Assembly: GCA_964036295.1 (NCBI GenBank)
Contig: OZ038466.1
Coordinates: 5,884,501 to 5,948,500 of the forward strand
Reading direction: 5' to 3'
Source: Plumapathes pennacea
Lineage: Eukaryota > Cnidaria > Anthozoa > Antipatharia > Myriopathidae
DNA: 64,000 nt
Positions 61,377 to 64,000 of the stretch are shown here, piece after piece. Numbering within the stretch: position 1 is the stretch's first letter; the number at the start of each line of letters is the position of its first letter. The translations under genes and the position numbers were made by a program. The notes under the pieces were generated by a model. That model did not search any database. It was not told the origin of the DNA and was given only the letters and a program-made list of their open reading frames with translations.

Positions 61377-62099
61377 GCGCGGTTGTCCAAAACCCAATTG
61401 AATTAACCCAGGCTTAACCAAATTATTTTTCTCGACCTCTCGACCAAAAAAATGCAGGGTTTTGACAAAGCTCTGACTAAAAATCTTGTTCTAGCCCAGA
61501 ACATATAGAGAAACTTGATTGCGAGCGAAACATACTCATTTTCACGAAAGTTTAGACCTAATCCAGGATTATCCTAAAATCGAGTTTTGAAAAAACCGGA
61601 CACAGATTACAAAATGCTTGGCATAAATCAAACATCTGTCCCCTGTTGTTCAAAGCCCGATACCAACTCAAGATTCGCTAAATTTTCTCTCTCGTTGTTT
61701 TGGCCAACAAATTACAGAGTTTGGATCAAAGACTGACTAAAAATATAGATCTAGTTGAAATCGTTTCGTGAGAGAAAGCTTTTCATTTCCAAGATTAATA
61801 ATGATAACGAAGTTTGCACCTAATCCAGGGATAGGCTAATATCTTTCGAACAACCAGACCTTGGCTTAGTTGTTCAAAGCACGATTAAGCTGGATTAGGT
61901 CTAAACTTTGCTGTCATTTTCAAAGCCAGTGAAAATGATAATATTTCATTCAGTAAGGATTCACTCGATGTGTTTTGAGCTAGAAAAGCATTTAACTGAT
62001 CTTTTATCGAAACTTTGCCAGTAAATTGGACAAACAAATCGAGATTAAGAATTTGGATAATTCAGAAATAAGCTGATCATCATTTGAACAACCGGGCCC
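61377..62099. mobile_element. Three adjacent GATTA-rich MITE-like copies
   Basis: Units at about 61377-61601, 61637-61860 and 61862-62099 each have ends with TGTTCAAAGC or TTTGAACAACCGGGCCC and inner CCTAATCCAGGATTA or CTAATCCTGGATTAG-type repeats. They are related to 24184-24424 and 38859-39099 but divergent from each other, so they are not a recent tandem array. Confidence 0.7.
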
Positions 62100-62244
62100 T
62101 GATGATTAATTCACTTGTCATAAGACACAAGCAAGACAACAGGAAAATTAGATTTAAACCGGGACGACGCAAGCTTAACTGCAAGCACAAGGAACAGAAA
62201 CGGTCTCCTTTGCTTGCCTGCTTGCGTTTGTGCTTGCTTCGCTA

Positions 62245-62538
62245 TAGAGCGGTTTTCGGATGACTGTCGAAAGTAATTGTGTGATTGCTTTGGTTTTGCG
62301 TTTGCTTCGCTTTCGGATTGGTCCACACGAGTTTGTCAGCATGCTCAGCCAATCAGGAACAAAACCAAACACTTCTCACGCAAGCGATGGCGTGCACTCG
62401 CACTGCTGATTGGAAAGTAAAACCAAACGCAAATTACTTTGGCTTCCAATTGGCTGAACTGTTTTCTCTCAGCCTTTGTGATTGGCCTGTGTGATTACTT
62501 TGGTTTTGGTTTTCGACAGTCATCCGAAAACGGCTCTA
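62245..62538. mobile_element. Foldback element with TAGAGC ends
   Basis: TIRs TAGAGCGGTTTTCGGATGAC (continuing TGTCGAAAG) and the inverse (...GTCATCCGAAAACGGCTCTA), 294 bp in all. The interior is rich in CAAT-like CCAATCA motifs (CAGCCAATCAGG). Confidence 0.8.
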
Positions 62539-62635
62539 TTGTACGTGTAAACCAGGATGACGCAATCTTTGGGTCTATGCTTGTGATTGGCTGATACTGA
62601 GTGAAACACTGCCCCTGCGTATGTTCTGCCATATG

Positions 62636-64000
62636 TGTCACGCCGTCGGCAATGGCTGAAGCGAAGAAACGAGTCGCTCATGAACTCACTCAGCGCGCGC
62701 GAGGACCACTCTGCAACAGCGGAAATGGATCCTCACAAATCCATCACACCAATATTGCAGGGTGAGTCCTTGCTTGACATCTTCTTTATTGTATGTGCCC
62801 GGGGGTTGATCACTCATGGGAGTTATAATGGCACTTATTGCAAAGCCTAAATCTAAATAGAATTTATTCAATCCACACATTTATCGGGTGGTTTACACGT
62901 ACGACGCAAGCATATTAAGCACAGCACAAAGGAGCGACAGTGGTGACATAAGCATAAGGAACGGACATGTTTGATCCTTATGCTTATGTCGCCACTGTCG
63001 GTCTTTTGTGCTGTTGCTTATAGCGACCTACTGTATTCTTAATTTTTCAAACTGTCCTTAAGGATTAAATGGACATTTTGAAAAATACAATAAATGTACA
63101 AACAACAGCACTATTATTTATTTCCTTGTGTACAATATAACTGACACATATAATAGGACTACATGCTGTCCAATTTGAAAATAATAATATTGAATTTGAA
63201 AAATTCCTTTGACTGGCAAATTGGACTTGGCTTGAATTTTTCTCATCCAATTATTTCCAAATTGGAGAGCATATAGTCCTATTACATATACAAACTACTG
63301 TGTGGAAAGATGCAATTTTCTACCATGTTATGTTATTGTTGATGAACAAAGTAGCATTAAACTTCCCGATTTTCATTTCAGGCCTATCTGTCATTGAAGC
63401 CACTCACTTCTCCTCAGACTTGGTTGCTCGTGTGTAGATCATTCAACAGTGGATCCACCACAACATGCCCTGGTGAGTCTGTACTAGCTAATATCATTTT
63501 ATTGCTGTGTTAAAGGGAGAGTTCATGTCCACCTCAGAAAGTGACCTAAAGCAGTACTTTCACATATACTTCCTGACCATGGTCAGATAAGGGCTTCTCA
63601 TGGTCAACCATTGTCATACATGTTTCTCGACCATGGTCGGATAAGGTTCTTGACCATGATCATACATATTTCCTGACCATGATCAGACATGTTTCCTGAC
63701 CATAACAGCATGACAGACTGAGTTGTCAATCAACTGCTCACCCAGCTTGATTGCATAGAGGGCCTAGAACAAGTGTATGGGTTGGAGTTACTTCACACTG
63801 GTGGGCATTTGTCATGTGCTGTACTACTGTGCAATAATCTTGTCTGAATCAACTGACCGTTCATGACTGCGGGAGCAGAAGCAATACTATGATATTGTTG
63901 GTGGTGACTGAGACATTTAAAATAGAGGGCTGCACACGGTTTTGAAGTCACTTGAGTTCTTCATTCTCTTTGGGCGTGGTGTCAATGGGACACCTGGTGT
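62636..64000 (+). repeat. Large duplicated segment, right copy (runs off edge)
   Basis: It matches 51522 onwards in direct orientation. Differences: a 2-base deletion near 62705 (breaks the small frame), an insertion around 63170-63200, and a minisatellite with fewer 56-bp units. The homologous hairpin is at 62912-63022. Confidence 0.85.

Overview
The window is animal nuclear DNA. Genes are split into many short exons with GT/AG introns, one tRNA gene is present, and non-coding DNA is dense with small foldback (MITE-like) elements and microsatellites. The gene set (CD38-family ADP-ribosyl cyclases with a C-terminal membrane anchor, an SLC1 glutamate transporter, a FARP-type RhoGEF, a TSSK-like kinase, CTHRC1-like secreted collagen-helix proteins) and the repeat style suggest an anthozoan cnidarian, most likely a stony coral. 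That placement is inference. Exon boundaries below were assembled by hand from splice sites, reading phase and family similarity.

Layout. (1) 1-20.4 kb: a neighbourhood of glutamate transport and NAD metabolism. The first exon of one ADP-ribosyl cyclase runs off the left edge (minus strand). A complete 7-exon excitatory amino acid transporter gene (plus strand, 2918-7455) is followed tail-to-tail by two complete 8-exon ADP-ribosyl cyclase genes on the minus strand (7936-13851 and 14786-20281). The two cyclases lie in a tandem duplication of about 6.5 kb that also copied the last part of the transporter's final exon, leaving a fragment at 14193-14306. Intron 3 of the first cyclase holds a 2.2 kb ATG microsatellite; the same intron of its twin holds about 185 bp of it. 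(2) 22.2-47.1 kb: one large plus-strand gene, a 34-exon FARP homologue (FERM, FERM-adjacent, DH, PH, PH) of about 1306 residues, whose introns are loaded with foldback elements. (3) 48.8-50.9 kb: a tRNA-Lys(CTT) and an intronless TSSK-like kinase. (4) 51.5-64 kb: two direct copies of a segment of at least 1.4 kb flank a minus-strand cluster of CTHRC1-like genes, two intact (54225-56210, 59505-61114) and one broken (57720-58844).

How the genes relate. The transporter imports acidic amino acids, and the cyclases would make cyclic ADP-ribose from NAD, or hydrolyse NAD, on the cell surface. Their adjacency may be chance. FARP links the cortical cytoskeleton to Rho-family GTPases. CTHRC1-like proteins are secreted matrix or signalling factors. 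The most unusual features are the very long ATG array, the recent cyclase duplication with promoter, membrane-segment and intron differences, a 5S-rRNA-headed SINE in one copy, a near-perfect 90-bp-arm hairpin in a FARP intron, and a long open read-through from a FARP exon.
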